Origin: Actinobacteria bacterium UBA3120
Lineage (GTDB): Bacteria > Actinomycetota > Actinomycetes > S36-B12
Length of the DNA stretch: 18,615 nucleotides
Direction: 5' to 3'
NCBI GenBank assembly: GCA_002365735.1
Contig: DEZY01000045.1
Span: 2,243-20,857, forward strand
Made by a program: the position numbers and the translations under genes
Part shown: positions 6,703-15,763 of the stretch, in pieces
Position numbering within the stretch: the first letter of the stretch is position 1
How the letters are laid out: every line of letters begins with the position of its first letter
The notes under the pieces: generated by a model
Database searches by the model: none
Told to the model about the DNA's origin: nothing
Seen by the model: only the letters and a program-made list of their open reading frames with translations

Positions 6703-7781
6703 TGACGCCCTCGAGTATCAAAGCCCCGTTGGTACAACCCGTTTTCCAGTTCCATCGACTCACCCGCCGGTACAAAAAGCTGCACGATCCCACTGGGACG
6801 GCCCATAACGTGCTCAATCCGGACGTCTTCTAAGTTGATATCGAGAACACCGACGCCAGCGAAAAGCTCAGCCAGGGCTCCTGGTTGGTCAGAGATCATC
6901 ACGTTTACCGACTCGAAACGGTTAGATCCGGATCCGTGCTTTCCCGGGATCCGCGCCCTACCCTCATTTCCCGCCCGCAAAGTCTGCTCAATGCGCACCC
7001 GGTCCTTATCCTCAAGAGCAGTGCACAGCTCCGCTAACTCATTGCTCACTTGGCGCAGCACCCGCGAGATTTCCGTGGCGTTGCCTTGCAAAATGTCGCT
7101 CCACAAGTTCGGATCTGAACCGGCAATCCGGATGGTGTCCCCCAGTCCTGACCCCGAAATCGCCAAATCGGAATGCTCAGCCTCAACCAGTTGGGCGGCA
7201 AGAGCACTCGAAACTAATTGGGGAACATGGGAAACCAATGCAACTGCGCGATCATGATCGGCCGGATCCATGGTCACCAAGCCGCCACCCATGTCAGTGA
7301 TCACCAGCGCCGCTGTGGCTCGAGCAGCATCACTACCTTCGGTCAGCACCCAAATTCGATCCTGAAATAAGTCGGCCCGCGCAGCACCAGGTCCTGCAAC
7401 TTCCCGACCCGCCATTGGGTGGGCACCCATGACCCTTCCGCTACCGGTCAACTCAGGATCCAATGCAGCAAGGATCGATCCGCGCACTGAACTGACATCT
7501 AGGATCAGCGCACTGCCAAATCTTTCGAACGCGACCTTAATTGACTCTGCGGCAACACCGGGAGGCACACAGACGAATACCACCTCAGGATGCCGGTCAG
7601 ATTTTGCAACAGGTTGATGCCGCGACAGTGTGGCCAAAACTCCTAGATCCTGCGCCTGGGCAACATGGTCAGCATTAATGTCCTCGGCACTCACCTCGTA
7701 CCCAGATTTACGCAGCGATAAAGCGATTGACGTGCCAATGAGCCCGCAGCCAATAATGTGGACGCTAGGCACCACCTGCAT
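6699..7781 (-). CDS. tyrA: Prephenate dehydrogenase with C-terminal ACT domain
   Basis: TyrA oxidatively decarboxylates prephenate (or arogenate in some lineages) to the tyrosine precursor using NAD(P). The 360-residue protein has a Rossmann dinucleotide motif GCGLIG at 11-16. It also has GAHPMAGRE at 119-127 (His121) and SHVPQ at 184-188 (His185), which match conserved active-site histidines of the family. The helical dimerisation region follows, with SGSGLGDTIRIAGSDP at 209-224. An ACT-type regulatory domain spans about 288-340 (NVMISDQPGALAELF), suggesting feedback control by tyrosine. The first 17 bp overlap the end of aroH, and the stop overlaps the cmk ATG. Placement after a chorismate mutase joins two consecutive steps of the pathway. 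Confidence 0.94.
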   Translation of the reverse strand: MQVVPSVHIIGCGLIGTSIALSLRKSGYEVSAEDINADHVAQAQDLGVLATLSRHQPVAKSDRHPEVVFVCVPPGVAAESIKVAFERFGSALILDVSSVRGSILAALDPELTGSGRVMGAHPMAGREVAGPGAARADLFQDRIWVLTEGSDAARATAALVITDMGGGLVTMDPADHDRAVALVSHVPQLVSSALAAQLVEAEHSDLAISGSGLGDTIRIAGSDPNLWSDILQGNATEISRVLRQVSNELAELCTALEDKDRVRIEQTLRAGNEGRARIPGKHGSGSNRFESVNVMISDQPGALAELFAGVGVLDINLEDVRIEHVMGRPSGIVQLFVPAGESMELENGLYQRGFDTRGRQ

Positions 7782-8154
7782 CCTCCGCTGACTGCTCAGT
7801 CAGGTCAGCGCGCAAAACTTCGGCGCCGCGCAGATACACGTGTTGCACTTCACTGCGATCTAACTCAGTTTCTACATGAGTCATGATCCGGACGACTCGC
7901 TCCAATGCTCCCACAACATCCATCTCTTGCGCACACATCAGTGGGACATCTGTCAGACCGTGGGTTCGAATTCCAGCAGCCGGAAATGCACACGTCAAGT
8001 CAGGCGTGCCAGTGAGAAAAATGCTGATCACCTGCGCTGATCTGATCCCGTTGCGCATCATGATGTGGTCAATCAGTTCAGCCACCGCTTCATTCATCTC
8101 CTCGGCATTATTTGCCGTGAGACACGTTGCACCCCTGATCGCTCGTATCGCCAT
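7765..8154 (-). CDS. aroH: Chorismate mutase, AroH class
   Basis: This enzyme rearranges chorismate to prephenate, the shared precursor of phenylalanine and tyrosine. The 129-residue product matches the trimeric Bacillus subtilis AroH type rather than the helical AroQ type. Active-site residues recognisable by alignment are Arg7 (AIRGAT), Arg63, Glu77 (CAQEMDV), Arg89, Tyr107 (QHVYL) and Arg115. They are one position earlier than in B. subtilis after about residue 70 because of a one-residue gap. The ATG at 8154 lies 22 bp after rluB and exactly 6 bases after a TAGACT box. AroH may therefore begin a separate leaderless transcript with tyrA, cmk and der. Its 3' end overlaps tyrA by 17 bp. Confidence 0.95.
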   Translation of the reverse strand: MAIRAIRGATCLTANNAEEMNEAVAELIDHIMMRNGIRSAQVISIFLTGTPDLTCAFPAAGIRTHGLTDVPLMCAQEMDVVGALERVVRIMTHVETELDRSEVQHVYLRGAEVLRADLTEQSAEDAGGA

Positions 8155-8160
8155 TGGCCA

Positions 8161-8166
8161 AGTCTA
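8161..8166 (-). promoter_or_regulatory. Candidate internal -10 box before aroH
   Basis: TAGACT on the minus strand ends 6 bases before the aroH ATG and lies within the 22-base rluB-aroH gap. The gap contains no Shine-Dalgarno sequence, which agrees with leaderless expression from this point. No -35 box is apparent within the end of rluB. Confidence 0.4.
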
Positions 8167-8176
8167 ATCAGATGCT

Positions 8177-8905
8177 TTAGAGCCCGGCAGCGGTGTAAAG
8201 GGCACGTAGTTGCGCTCCATTAATCACCCTGAGCACGCCGGGTCGCTGCTGTCCTAGAGCCACGGGGCCAATTTTGGTCCGGACCAAGGCGGTAACCGGC
8301 GATCCCACTGCATCAAACATGCGTCGAACGATCCGATTGCGCCCTTCATGGATCACTAACTCCACCATGACAGCGTTCTTGGCTCGGTCCAAGATTCTCG
8401 CCTTAGCGGCTTTGACCATTCCGTCATCTAGCTCGATTCCACTGATCAGGCTCGCTAGCGCCTGGTTAGGCAGCTCTTTGACGGTGGCAATATAAGTTTT
8501 ATCCACTCCGAAGCTCGGGTGGATTAACCGGTTGGCTAATTCCCCATCGTTTGTTAACAGCAGTAAACCTTCGGTGTCTGCATCGAGTCTTCCCACATGG
8601 AAAACTCTGCGCTCAAGGTCAGTTACGTAGTCGCCAACGCAGGGGCGCCCCTGGTCGTCCACCATAGTGGTCAGGACACCCTTCGGCTTATTTAATGCAT
8701 ACACGATTATTTCGGCTTTAGTTTGGAGTCTTTCGCCGTCCACATGAATAATATCAACTTCGGGGTCAACACGGCGCCCCTGACCGGTCACGGTTTCACC
8801 ATTAATACTGACTCGACCTTGATCAATTAGGACTTCACATGCCCTGCGACTGCCGATTCCCGCGGCCGCTAATACTTTTTGAAGTCGGATCTTTGTTTCA
8901 ATCAC
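8177..8905 (-). CDS. rluB: 23S rRNA pseudouridine synthase, RluB/RsuA family
   Basis: Members of this family isomerise a single uridine in 23S (or 16S) rRNA. From the GTG at 8905 the product is 242 residues. An N-terminal S4 RNA-binding domain (RLQKVLAAAGIGSRRACEVL, then INGETVTG) is followed by the catalytic domain with the signature GRLDADTEGLLLLTNDG. Asp108 in that signature is the expected catalytic aspartate. The motif EGRNRIVRRMFDAVG also fits. The frame is open for 34 more codons upstream, but those overlap scpB and do not look like the family. The chosen GTG overlaps the scpB stop by 8 bp. The scpA-scpB-rluB order is conserved in Gram-positive bacteria. The exact target uridine is inferred only from the family. 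Confidence 0.93.
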   Translation of the reverse strand: MIETKIRLQKVLAAAGIGSRRACEVLIDQGRVSINGETVTGQGRRVDPEVDIIHVDGERLQTKAEIIVYALNKPKGVLTTMVDDQGRPCVGDYVTDLERRVFHVGRLDADTEGLLLLTNDGELANRLIHPSFGVDKTYIATVKELPNQALASLISGIELDDGMVKAAKARILDRAKNAVMVELVIHEGRNRIVRRMFDAVGSPVTALVRTKIGPVALGQQRPGVLRVINGAQLRALYTAAGL

Positions 8906-9503
8906 CGGAAGCAACCGACTCCAACACTGCGTCCAGATCTGCCAGATCAGGAATATGTTCGGCCAATGGAGGTAGATCCGCGAGCGACGAAATCCCCAGT
9001 CGCTCAAGAAAAAACGAGGTCGTTTTGTAGAAAATTGCCCCCGACTCGTTTTCCGTCCCCGCTTCCTGAATCAATCCCCGCGTAAGCAGCGTTTTAATAA
9101 CACCATCAACGTTGACTCCGCGCACAGCACTCACCCGACCCCGGGTCACCGGTTGCCGGTAAGCAATCACCGACAAGGTCTCTAACGCCGCCTGGGTTAA
9201 TTTTGCCTGCTGCCCATCAACAACCCAACGTTCAATCAGTGGCGAGCATTCGCTACGCGTATAAAAACGCCAACCACCGGCGACTTCCCGCAAATCAAAA
9301 CCGCGCATCTGCTCCGTGTACTCCACAGAGAGCTCTGTGAGCATGCGTTCGACATTGGGCAGCGGCGCCTTCGTTATCTGGGCGAGTTCAATTGCCGGCA
9401 TAGGCTCGTCCGTGAGAAGTAAAAGAGCTTCAATTGCTGCGCCCAAATTCGGGGCACCCAGATCGTCGATCGGCTCACCCATTTCTTCGATTTGCTCACT
9501 CAT
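8898..9503 (-). CDS. scpB: Segregation and condensation protein B
   Basis: ScpB is a winged-helix dimer that binds ScpA and, with SMC, forms the bacterial condensin that compacts and helps separate chromosomes. The 201-residue product contains the family core LTQAALETLSVIAYRQPVTR at 102-121, followed by the RGRVSAVRGVN segment and a C-terminal winged helix (FYKTTSFFLERLGI at 158-171). The ATG at 9503 is chosen over an earlier in-frame start because it has a clear GGGAG 7 bases upstream and overlaps the scpA stop by only 8 bp, pointing to translational coupling. The smc gene is not in this window. Confidence 0.95.
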   Translation of the reverse strand: MSEQIEEMGEPIDDLGAPNLGAAIEALLLLTDEPMPAIELAQITKAPLPNVERMLTELSVEYTEQMRGFDLREVAGGWRFYTRSECSPLIERWVVDGQQAKLTQAALETLSVIAYRQPVTRGRVSAVRGVNVDGVIKTLLTRGLIQEAGTENESGAIFYKTTSFFLERLGISSLADLPPLAEHIPDLADLDAVLESVASGD

Positions 9504-10374
9504 TGCTGTCTCCCGTTTCTTCATCTGAACTGACGGAGACTTCTGGCTCCACATCTACGTCCCGGTCAACATCGAATTCGTCCGTCACCTCAATATCACC
9601 CTCGTGTTGACCGACCCATCGCACTGTCAAATCACCTAACGGAGAGATTTGTTCAAAAAGTACGCTTTGCTCACAATACAGCTCCAGCAGTGCCAGGAAG
9701 CGACCGACAACAAGTAGAGTTGTATCACAATCTTGGGTGAGAGCCCGAAAAGTTGATGTTCCCACCCGTCTTAGGTGTTCCACAATTATGGCGGCTTGCT
9801 CGCGAACACTTACTCGTTGACGATGAATATGGCCAATGTCTACTTCCTCGACCGGCTTGGGTGAGAGTGCAAAAGCTGCCATAGCTGCGAACTGGTCCGG
9901 GCTGATGCTCAATAGGACTTCGGGTAGCATTTCAGCAAATTGTGGCTCGAGTCCGGTAGTACGTGGATACGATTTACTGGCTGTTCCCATCATGCGGGTG
10001 AACAGAACCGTGATCTCTTTATATGCACGGTACTGCAAAATCCGGGCAAATAGTAGGTCCCTAGCTTCGAGTAACGCTAGGTCTTCTTCATCTTCAACCT
10101 CGCCTCGTGGCAGCAGCCTGGCGGCCTTGAGATCAAGTAGCGTCGCCGCAACTACTAAAAAGCTGCTGGTCTCGTCAAGATCCCAATTCTCACCTTGACC
10201 TCTGATGTGCGCGATAAATTCGTCCGTGACCGTGTGCAGGGCCAACTCGGTTACTTCAAGCTTGTGTTTGGAAATCAGTGAGAGCAGTAGGTCAAAAGGT
10301 CCCTCGAAACCGCCCACTCGTACGGAGAAAGGTGCCTTACCCTGGGTGTCTTTGTCGACTAGGTCGATGCTCAC
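9496..10374 (-). CDS. scpA: Segregation and condensation protein A
   Basis: ScpA is the kleisin subunit that bridges the SMC heads in the SMC-ScpAB condensin. The 292-residue product has the N-terminal GGFEGPFDLLLSLI motif (GPFDLLL at 25-31). It continues with FLVVAATLLDLKAARLLP near 72-89 and a winged-helix region containing TFRALTQDCDTTLLVVGRFL near 208-227. An acidic tail rich in Asp, Glu and Val follows (from about residue 258), longer than in many homologues. The GTG at 10374 is the third of three in-phase GTG codons created by a 12-bp tandem repeat; the first two are each followed three codons later by TAG, so only the third opens the gene. The parA stop lies 20 bp upstream. Confidence 0.94.
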   Translation of the reverse strand: MSIDLVDKDTQGKAPFSVRVGGFEGPFDLLLSLISKHKLEVTELALHTVTDEFIAHIRGQGENWDLDETSSFLVVAATLLDLKAARLLPRGEVEDEEDLALLEARDLLFARILQYRAYKEITVLFTRMMGTASKSYPRTTGLEPQFAEMLPEVLLSISPDQFAAMAAFALSPKPVEEVDIGHIHRQRVSVREQAAIIVEHLRRVGTSTFRALTQDCDTTLLVVGRFLALLELYCEQSVLFEQISPLGDLTVRWVGQHEGDIEVTDEFDVDRDVDVEPEVSVSSDEETGDSNE

Positions 10375-10400
10375 CTACGCGTTCACCTACGTGTTCACCT
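10371..10400 (-). repeat. 12-bp tandem repeat forming two minicistrons before scpA
   Basis: On the minus strand AGGTGAACACGT and AGGTGAACGCGT are followed by a third partial copy, AGGTGA. The copies are in the same phase, so they read GTG AAC ACG TAG, GTG AAC GCG TAG, then GTG AGC, the scpA start. The first copy also carries the parA stop TGA. The AGG in each copy could serve as a weak ribosome-binding element for the next GTG. Confidence 0.75.
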
Positions 10401-11225
10401 GGCAAGGACCTCGCGGGCGAGCCTGCGATAGGCCTGCGCCCCACTACTTGTCGGAGCAAAGGTGGTAATCGGCTCGCCCGCCACGGCTGAGTCTGGAAAT
10501 TTCACCGTCCGATTGATGGTCGTGGAGAACACCGTGTCACCGAAAGCACCCGTTACCGATTGAAGTACCTCACGACCGTGCAATGTTCTGGGGTCGTACA
10601 TGGTGGGAAGCACACCAACAATTCGGAGTTGGGGATTAAGTCGCGACACCACTTTGTCGATCGTGTCTTTGAGGAGCGCAACCCCACGCAGCGCAAAATA
10701 CTCAGTTTCCATGGGGATAATTACTTCTGTACTCGCAGTAAGTGCGTTCAAAGTGAGCAATCCAAGCGATGGCTGGCAATCAATGAGAACGATGTCGTAG
10801 TCCTCAATGATCGGCGCCAACACCCTTTGCAACGCATATTCGCGGCCCACTTCACTCACCAATTGAACTTCGGCGGCGGAAAGATCAATGTTGCTGGGGA
10901 CCAGATCCAGTCCAGGAACACGGGTACTCACAATCACGTCCCCAATATGACAGTCGCTCTGGGTTAAAAGATTGTAGATCGACAGATCTATTTCATTGGG
11001 ATTTATGCCAAGTGCAACCGACAGCGCACCCTGCGGGTCGAAGTCTACGAGCAGCACTTTGCGCCCGTAACCGGCAAGCGCTGCACCTAGTGACACTGTA
11101 GAGGTCGTTTTCCCAACGCCGCCTTTTTGATTGACCATTGAAATCACCCGGGCCGGCCCATGTTTTTCTAACACAGGGGGCTCTGGGATGACCGCCAATT
11201 TCGGGTCTATGGATTCCTCGCTCAT
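10395..11225 (-). CDS. ParA/Soj-family ATPase of the scpAB cluster
   Basis: A deviant-Walker ATPase of the ParA/MinD superfamily, 276 residues. The Walker A motif KGGVGKTT lies at 34-41 (signature Lys35 region), the Walker A' motif LLVDFDPQG at about 58-66, and the Walker B region IVLIDCQPSLGLLTLNAL near 145-162. No parB gene follows. Instead it precedes scpA, as in Mycobacterium and other Actinomycetota, where this paralogue is distinct from the origin-linked parAB pair. A role in chromosome organisation is inferred from context; family members also position other cargo, so the function is uncertain. The N-terminal extension of about 25 residues before the ATPase core is common. The ATG at 11225 is preceded by a TAGGCT box 10 bases upstream. 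Confidence 0.93.
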   Translation of the reverse strand: MSEESIDPKLAVIPEPPVLEKHGPARVISMVNQKGGVGKTTSTVSLGAALAGYGRKVLLVDFDPQGALSVALGINPNEIDLSIYNLLTQSDCHIGDVIVSTRVPGLDLVPSNIDLSAAEVQLVSEVGREYALQRVLAPIIEDYDIVLIDCQPSLGLLTLNALTASTEVIIPMETEYFALRGVALLKDTIDKVVSRLNPQLRIVGVLPTMYDPRTLHGREVLQSVTGAFGDTVFSTTINRTVKFPDSAVAGEPITTFAPTSSGAQAYRRLAREVLAR

Positions 11226-11235
11226 GATGGTCTCA

Positions 11236-11241
11236 AGCCTA
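11236..11241 (-). promoter_or_regulatory. Candidate -10 box before parA
   Basis: TAGGCT on the minus strand lies 10 bases before the parA ATG, within the 69-base xerD-parA gap. A start about 7 bases later would leave only a 3-4 base leader. No good -35 hexamer is seen. It would allow parA-scpA-scpB-rluB to be transcribed separately from xerD. Confidence 0.35.
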
Positions 11242-11294
11242 CTGTGTCCCGAGGTTTAATCCCCCGATTGGCAGGGTCAACCAGCGAATGGTGG

Positions 11295-12185
11295 CTAAGT
11301 CGCCCGCGGGTGGGATGACGCATAGATTTCCCGGAGGGTCTCCACCGTTACCAGCGTGTACACCTGGGTCGTTGTGACCGAGGCGTGCCCCAGCAGTTCC
11401 TGCACCGTGCGAACATCAGCGCCACGCTCAAGCAGGTGGGTTGCATAGCTGTGCCGAAGGCTGTGCGGGCTCACTCCTAGGATTTCAGCCCGGCCGGCAG
11501 CCTGGCTCACACACTCCCAAGCGCTTTGACGCGAAAGTGGTTTTCCCCGTCGATTCAGGAAAAGTTTATGGGTCCCCGGTCCTTTCCCTACTTGTTGACT
11601 GCGCTCACCTCGTTGGTACTCATCAATTGCCCGCAATGCAAATGTGCCGACCGGGATCAGCCGCTGCTTATTCCCCTTCCCCGTAACAATCACCGTCCCC
11701 GAACCAGCATCAATGTCATCAATACTCAAATTGGTCAGCTCAGAAATCCGCATTCCTGTGCCGTAAAGCAATTCCATGATTGCTCGGTCACGCTGGGGAA
11801 GATCACTCAAATCCGTAGCATCGATTAACGAGACTACGGACTCGTAGGGCATTGCTTTGGGTAACCGGCGCGGTACCGATGTGGGGTGAACGTCTACAGC
11901 CGGATTGATAGCGGTCCAGTCTTCGGCCACGCAGAATTTATGGAACCCACGGACCGAGACCACAATTCGAGCTGCACTTGACGCACTGAGCCGGTCTGCC
12001 AGTGAAGTTGCAAAGTCGCTGATGGCATTGGTGGTAATTTGATCGATCTCAATGAGCCCGATGTTCGTACACCAGTGCTGATAGCGGCCTAGATCACGGG
12101 AGTACGCACTCACAGTGTTGCCGGAAAGACCTCGCTCAATACTGATGTGATCGAGGTATCCACGAATTGCTAGATCTAACTTCAG
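11295..12185 (-). CDS. xerD: Site-specific tyrosine recombinase XerD
   Basis: XerD, with XerC, resolves chromosome dimers at dif sites. The N-terminal SAM-like core-binding domain begins with LAIRGYLDHISIERGLSGNT. Catalytic residues of the tyrosine recombinase domain, numbered from the CTG, are Arg146 (GTGMRISEL), Lys170 (TGKGNKQR), His241 and Arg244 (SPHSLRHSYATHLL), His267 (LLGHASVTTTQVYT) and the nucleophile Tyr276. No ATG or GTG is available upstream. A TTG at 12224 would overlap ald by 43 bp and has a poor ribosome-binding site. A CTG at 12185 overlaps the ald stop as CTGA, has AGAGG 7 bases upstream, and gives an N-terminus (MKLDLAIRGYLDH) like Mycobacterium XerD as I recall it. The CTG is therefore preferred, giving 296 residues; automated annotation would probably use the TTG (309 residues). 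Confidence 0.9.
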   Translation of the reverse strand: MKLDLAIRGYLDHISIERGLSGNTVSAYSRDLGRYQHWCTNIGLIEIDQITTNAISDFATSLADRLSASSAARIVVSVRGFHKFCVAEDWTAINPAVDVHPTSVPRRLPKAMPYESVVSLIDATDLSDLPQRDRAIMELLYGTGMRISELTNLSIDDIDAGSGTVIVTGKGNKQRLIPVGTFALRAIDEYQRGERSQQVGKGPGTHKLFLNRRGKPLSRQSAWECVSQAAGRAEILGVSPHSLRHSYATHLLERGADVRTVQELLGHASVTTTQVYTLVTVETLREIYASSHPRAT

Positions 12186-13297
12186 GCGAGTGCCTCTGCT
12201 AGCTCCATCAATGGGTATGACCAAGACTCAGCGACGGCCGCATATGTCACCTGGTGGTTGTGAACATTTAGCCCGAGCGCCAGAGCCCGATCATCTGACA
12301 AAGCTTTCTTCCAACCTTTATTGGCCAGTGCCACCGCGTACGGGAGGGTGACGTTGGTCAGCGCATATGTCGAAGTGTGCGGGACCGCCCCTGGCATATT
12401 TGCCACACAGTAAAACACGGATTCGTGTACTTGATAGGTCGGCTCCGCATGTGTGGTTGGTCGAGAGTCTTCAAAGCACCCTCCCTGGTCAACTGCGATA
12501 TCAACCAACACTGAACCCGGCTTCATGCGAGACACAAGCTCATTGGAAATCAATTTGGGAGCTTTTGTTCCCGGAACAAGTACCGCACCAATCACCAAGT
12601 CCGCATCAAGCACGGCTTGCTCAATTTCAAATGAATTCGACGCCACGGTTTGCATGTGCCCTTGGTAAATTGCATCTACCTGGCGTAATCGCGCGACATT
12701 TTTGTCGAGAAGAAGAACTTCCGCCTGCATCCCTAACGCAATCGCAGCGGAGTTCATGCCGGCAACACCAGCACCAAGCACAACCACTTTGGCCGCGTAA
12801 ACACCGGACACTCCGCCCATCAGGACCCCGCGGCCACCATGCGCACGCATAAGTGAGTGTGCTCCCACCTGGGGCGCCAACCGTCCAGCGACTTCAGACA
12901 TCGGGGCTAGGAGCGGGAGCGAACCGTCGGTCAATTCGACTGTCTCGTAGGCGATCGCCGTTGCGCCAGATTTCACAAGTGCATCCGTACACTCTTGTGA
13001 TGCGGCAAGATGCAAATAGGTGAAAATAACTTGCCCCTCGCGCATACGGTCGTACTCCGCCGCGATGGGTTCTTTCACTTTCAGGATCATGTCGGCGCTT
13101 TCCCACACCGCTTCTGCCGTGGCCAGCATCTGGGCGCCGGCGGCGACAAACTCGGAGTCCGGAATTGACGAACCGACGCCGGCACCGGCCTCAATAACAA
13201 CTTCATGGCCATTTGTCACCAGTTCATGAACACCCGCCGGGGTCGCTGCCACCCGGTACTCGTGGTTCTTAATTTCTTTCGGGATTCCAACGCGCAC
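12182..13297 (-). CDS. ald: Alanine dehydrogenase
   Basis: The enzyme interconverts L-alanine and pyruvate plus ammonia with NAD and serves nitrogen and carbon metabolism in the cytoplasm. The 371-residue product has the N-terminus MRVGIPKEIKNHEYRVA. Substrate-binding Arg15, Lys75 (ILKVKEP) and His96 (TYLHLA) fall at the same numbers as in the Mycobacterium tuberculosis enzyme. The Rossmann motif is VVLGAGVAGMNSA near 171-183. The GTG at 13297 has AGAGG 5 bases upstream. A possible -10 box TAGGTT at 13333-13338 would give a leader of about 28 bases containing this site. The stop overlaps the likely xerD start. Ald between a NUDIX gene and xerD is not the M. tuberculosis arrangement as I know it, so this looks like an insertion into an otherwise conserved order. 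Confidence 0.96.
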   Translation of the reverse strand: MRVGIPKEIKNHEYRVAATPAGVHELVTNGHEVVIEAGAGVGSSIPDSEFVAAGAQMLATAEAVWESADMILKVKEPIAAEYDRMREGQVIFTYLHLAASQECTDALVKSGATAIAYETVELTDGSLPLLAPMSEVAGRLAPQVGAHSLMRAHGGRGVLMGGVSGVYAAKVVVLGAGVAGMNSAAIALGMQAEVLLLDKNVARLRQVDAIYQGHMQTVASNSFEIEQAVLDADLVIGAVLVPGTKAPKLISNELVSRMKPGSVLVDIAVDQGGCFEDSRPTTHAEPTYQVHESVFYCVANMPGAVPHTSTYALTNVTLPYAVALANKGWKKALSDDRALALGLNVHNHQVTYAAVAESWSYPLMELAEALA

Positions 13298-13335
13298 AAT
13301 AACCTCTGCTTCTCATAACAATCAGTGCCATCAAC

Positions 13336-14001
13336 CTACACGGCCGGCAATCTGCCCTGAGTTTTCAGCCCCTCGCGAGCCCCCCATGGCGCTTTAGCCC
13401 CACGCAACTCGCACCCGGGGCTGGACCGCCACGCCCACGCTGCCAAGATTCCCAGTACCGCCGTCGGGTTTCCCAGCGCCCCACTCAACACTAAATCCAC
13501 CGCGTGTGGCAGTGGCACCCACGCAACAGGCAGGTCAATCTCTTCCGCTTCTCCCGTCACTATGCGCCCGCTCGGGAGCCCGGAGATTTCTCTCGCCAAA
13601 TAGATCCGAATCGCTTCACTTGATCCACCCGGAGAGTTATAAAAATCAACCAGAGTGTCCCACCGTGCTGCGACCACTCCCGCTTCCTCGGCCAATTCGC
13701 GCTGCGCGGCAGCCAGAGGATTTTCATCGGGGACATCAAGCAAACCCGCGGGGGTCTCAAAAAGAAACATCCCCAGTGGCTGCCGGTATTGACGAATAAG
13801 CAACACTTCATCGCGTTCATTGAGCACAAGCACCGCAACCGCCCCAGGGTGAATCAGAATATCGCGCGTCACACGTTGACCGGCAATCTCTATAGTTTCC
13901 ACGTCCACTCGCCACTTCCCGCCCACATGGACGGTTTCGTGCGCGAGCAGTTCCGCCGGATCAAGGCTGTCTGCCACCTGTCCAAGCCACGGTTCGGACA
14001 C
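13336..14001 (-). CDS. NUDIX hydrolase, ADP-ribose pyrophosphatase type
   Basis: NUDIX enzymes of this type split ADP-ribose or related nucleoside diphosphate compounds into AMP and a phosphorylated sugar, with Mg2+ held by the NUDIX box. The 221-residue product contains the box at about 86-109: GLLDV, then Glu93 and RELAEEAG at 101-108. The spacing between the leading Gly and Glu93 is one residue longer than the classic consensus. Upstream LLIRQYRQPLGMFLFETPAG matches the ADP-ribose pyrophosphatase subgroup, as does the position right after pyrG, which is shared with Mycobacterium. The GTG at 14001 lies 11 bp after pyrG. The C-terminal 35 residues are low in family resemblance and basic. The exact substrate is not proven by sequence. 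Confidence 0.9.
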   Translation of the reverse strand: MSEPWLGQVADSLDPAELLAHETVHVGGKWRVDVETIEIAGQRVTRDILIHPGAVAVLVLNERDEVLLIRQYRQPLGMFLFETPAGLLDVPDENPLAAAQRELAEEAGVVAARWDTLVDFYNSPGGSSEAIRIYLAREISGLPSGRIVTGEAEEIDLPVAWVPLPHAVDLVLSGALGNPTAVLGILAAWAWRSSPGCELRGAKAPWGAREGLKTQGRLPAV

Positions 14002-14012
14002 CCGCCAGGGAC

Positions 14013-15698
<1,686 letters not shown>

Positions 15699-15763
15699 CT
15701 AATCCTGCACCCCCACGACTCGCAGGGAAGACCCAGATCTAGTCACTTTTCGGTGCACCCAAG

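Noticed and set aside
10395..11225. The ParA-like gene as part of a plasmid or origin parAB partition system.
   Set aside because: No parB or parS-like sites accompany it, and the position before scpA is the conserved chromosomal location of this paralogue in Actinomycetota.
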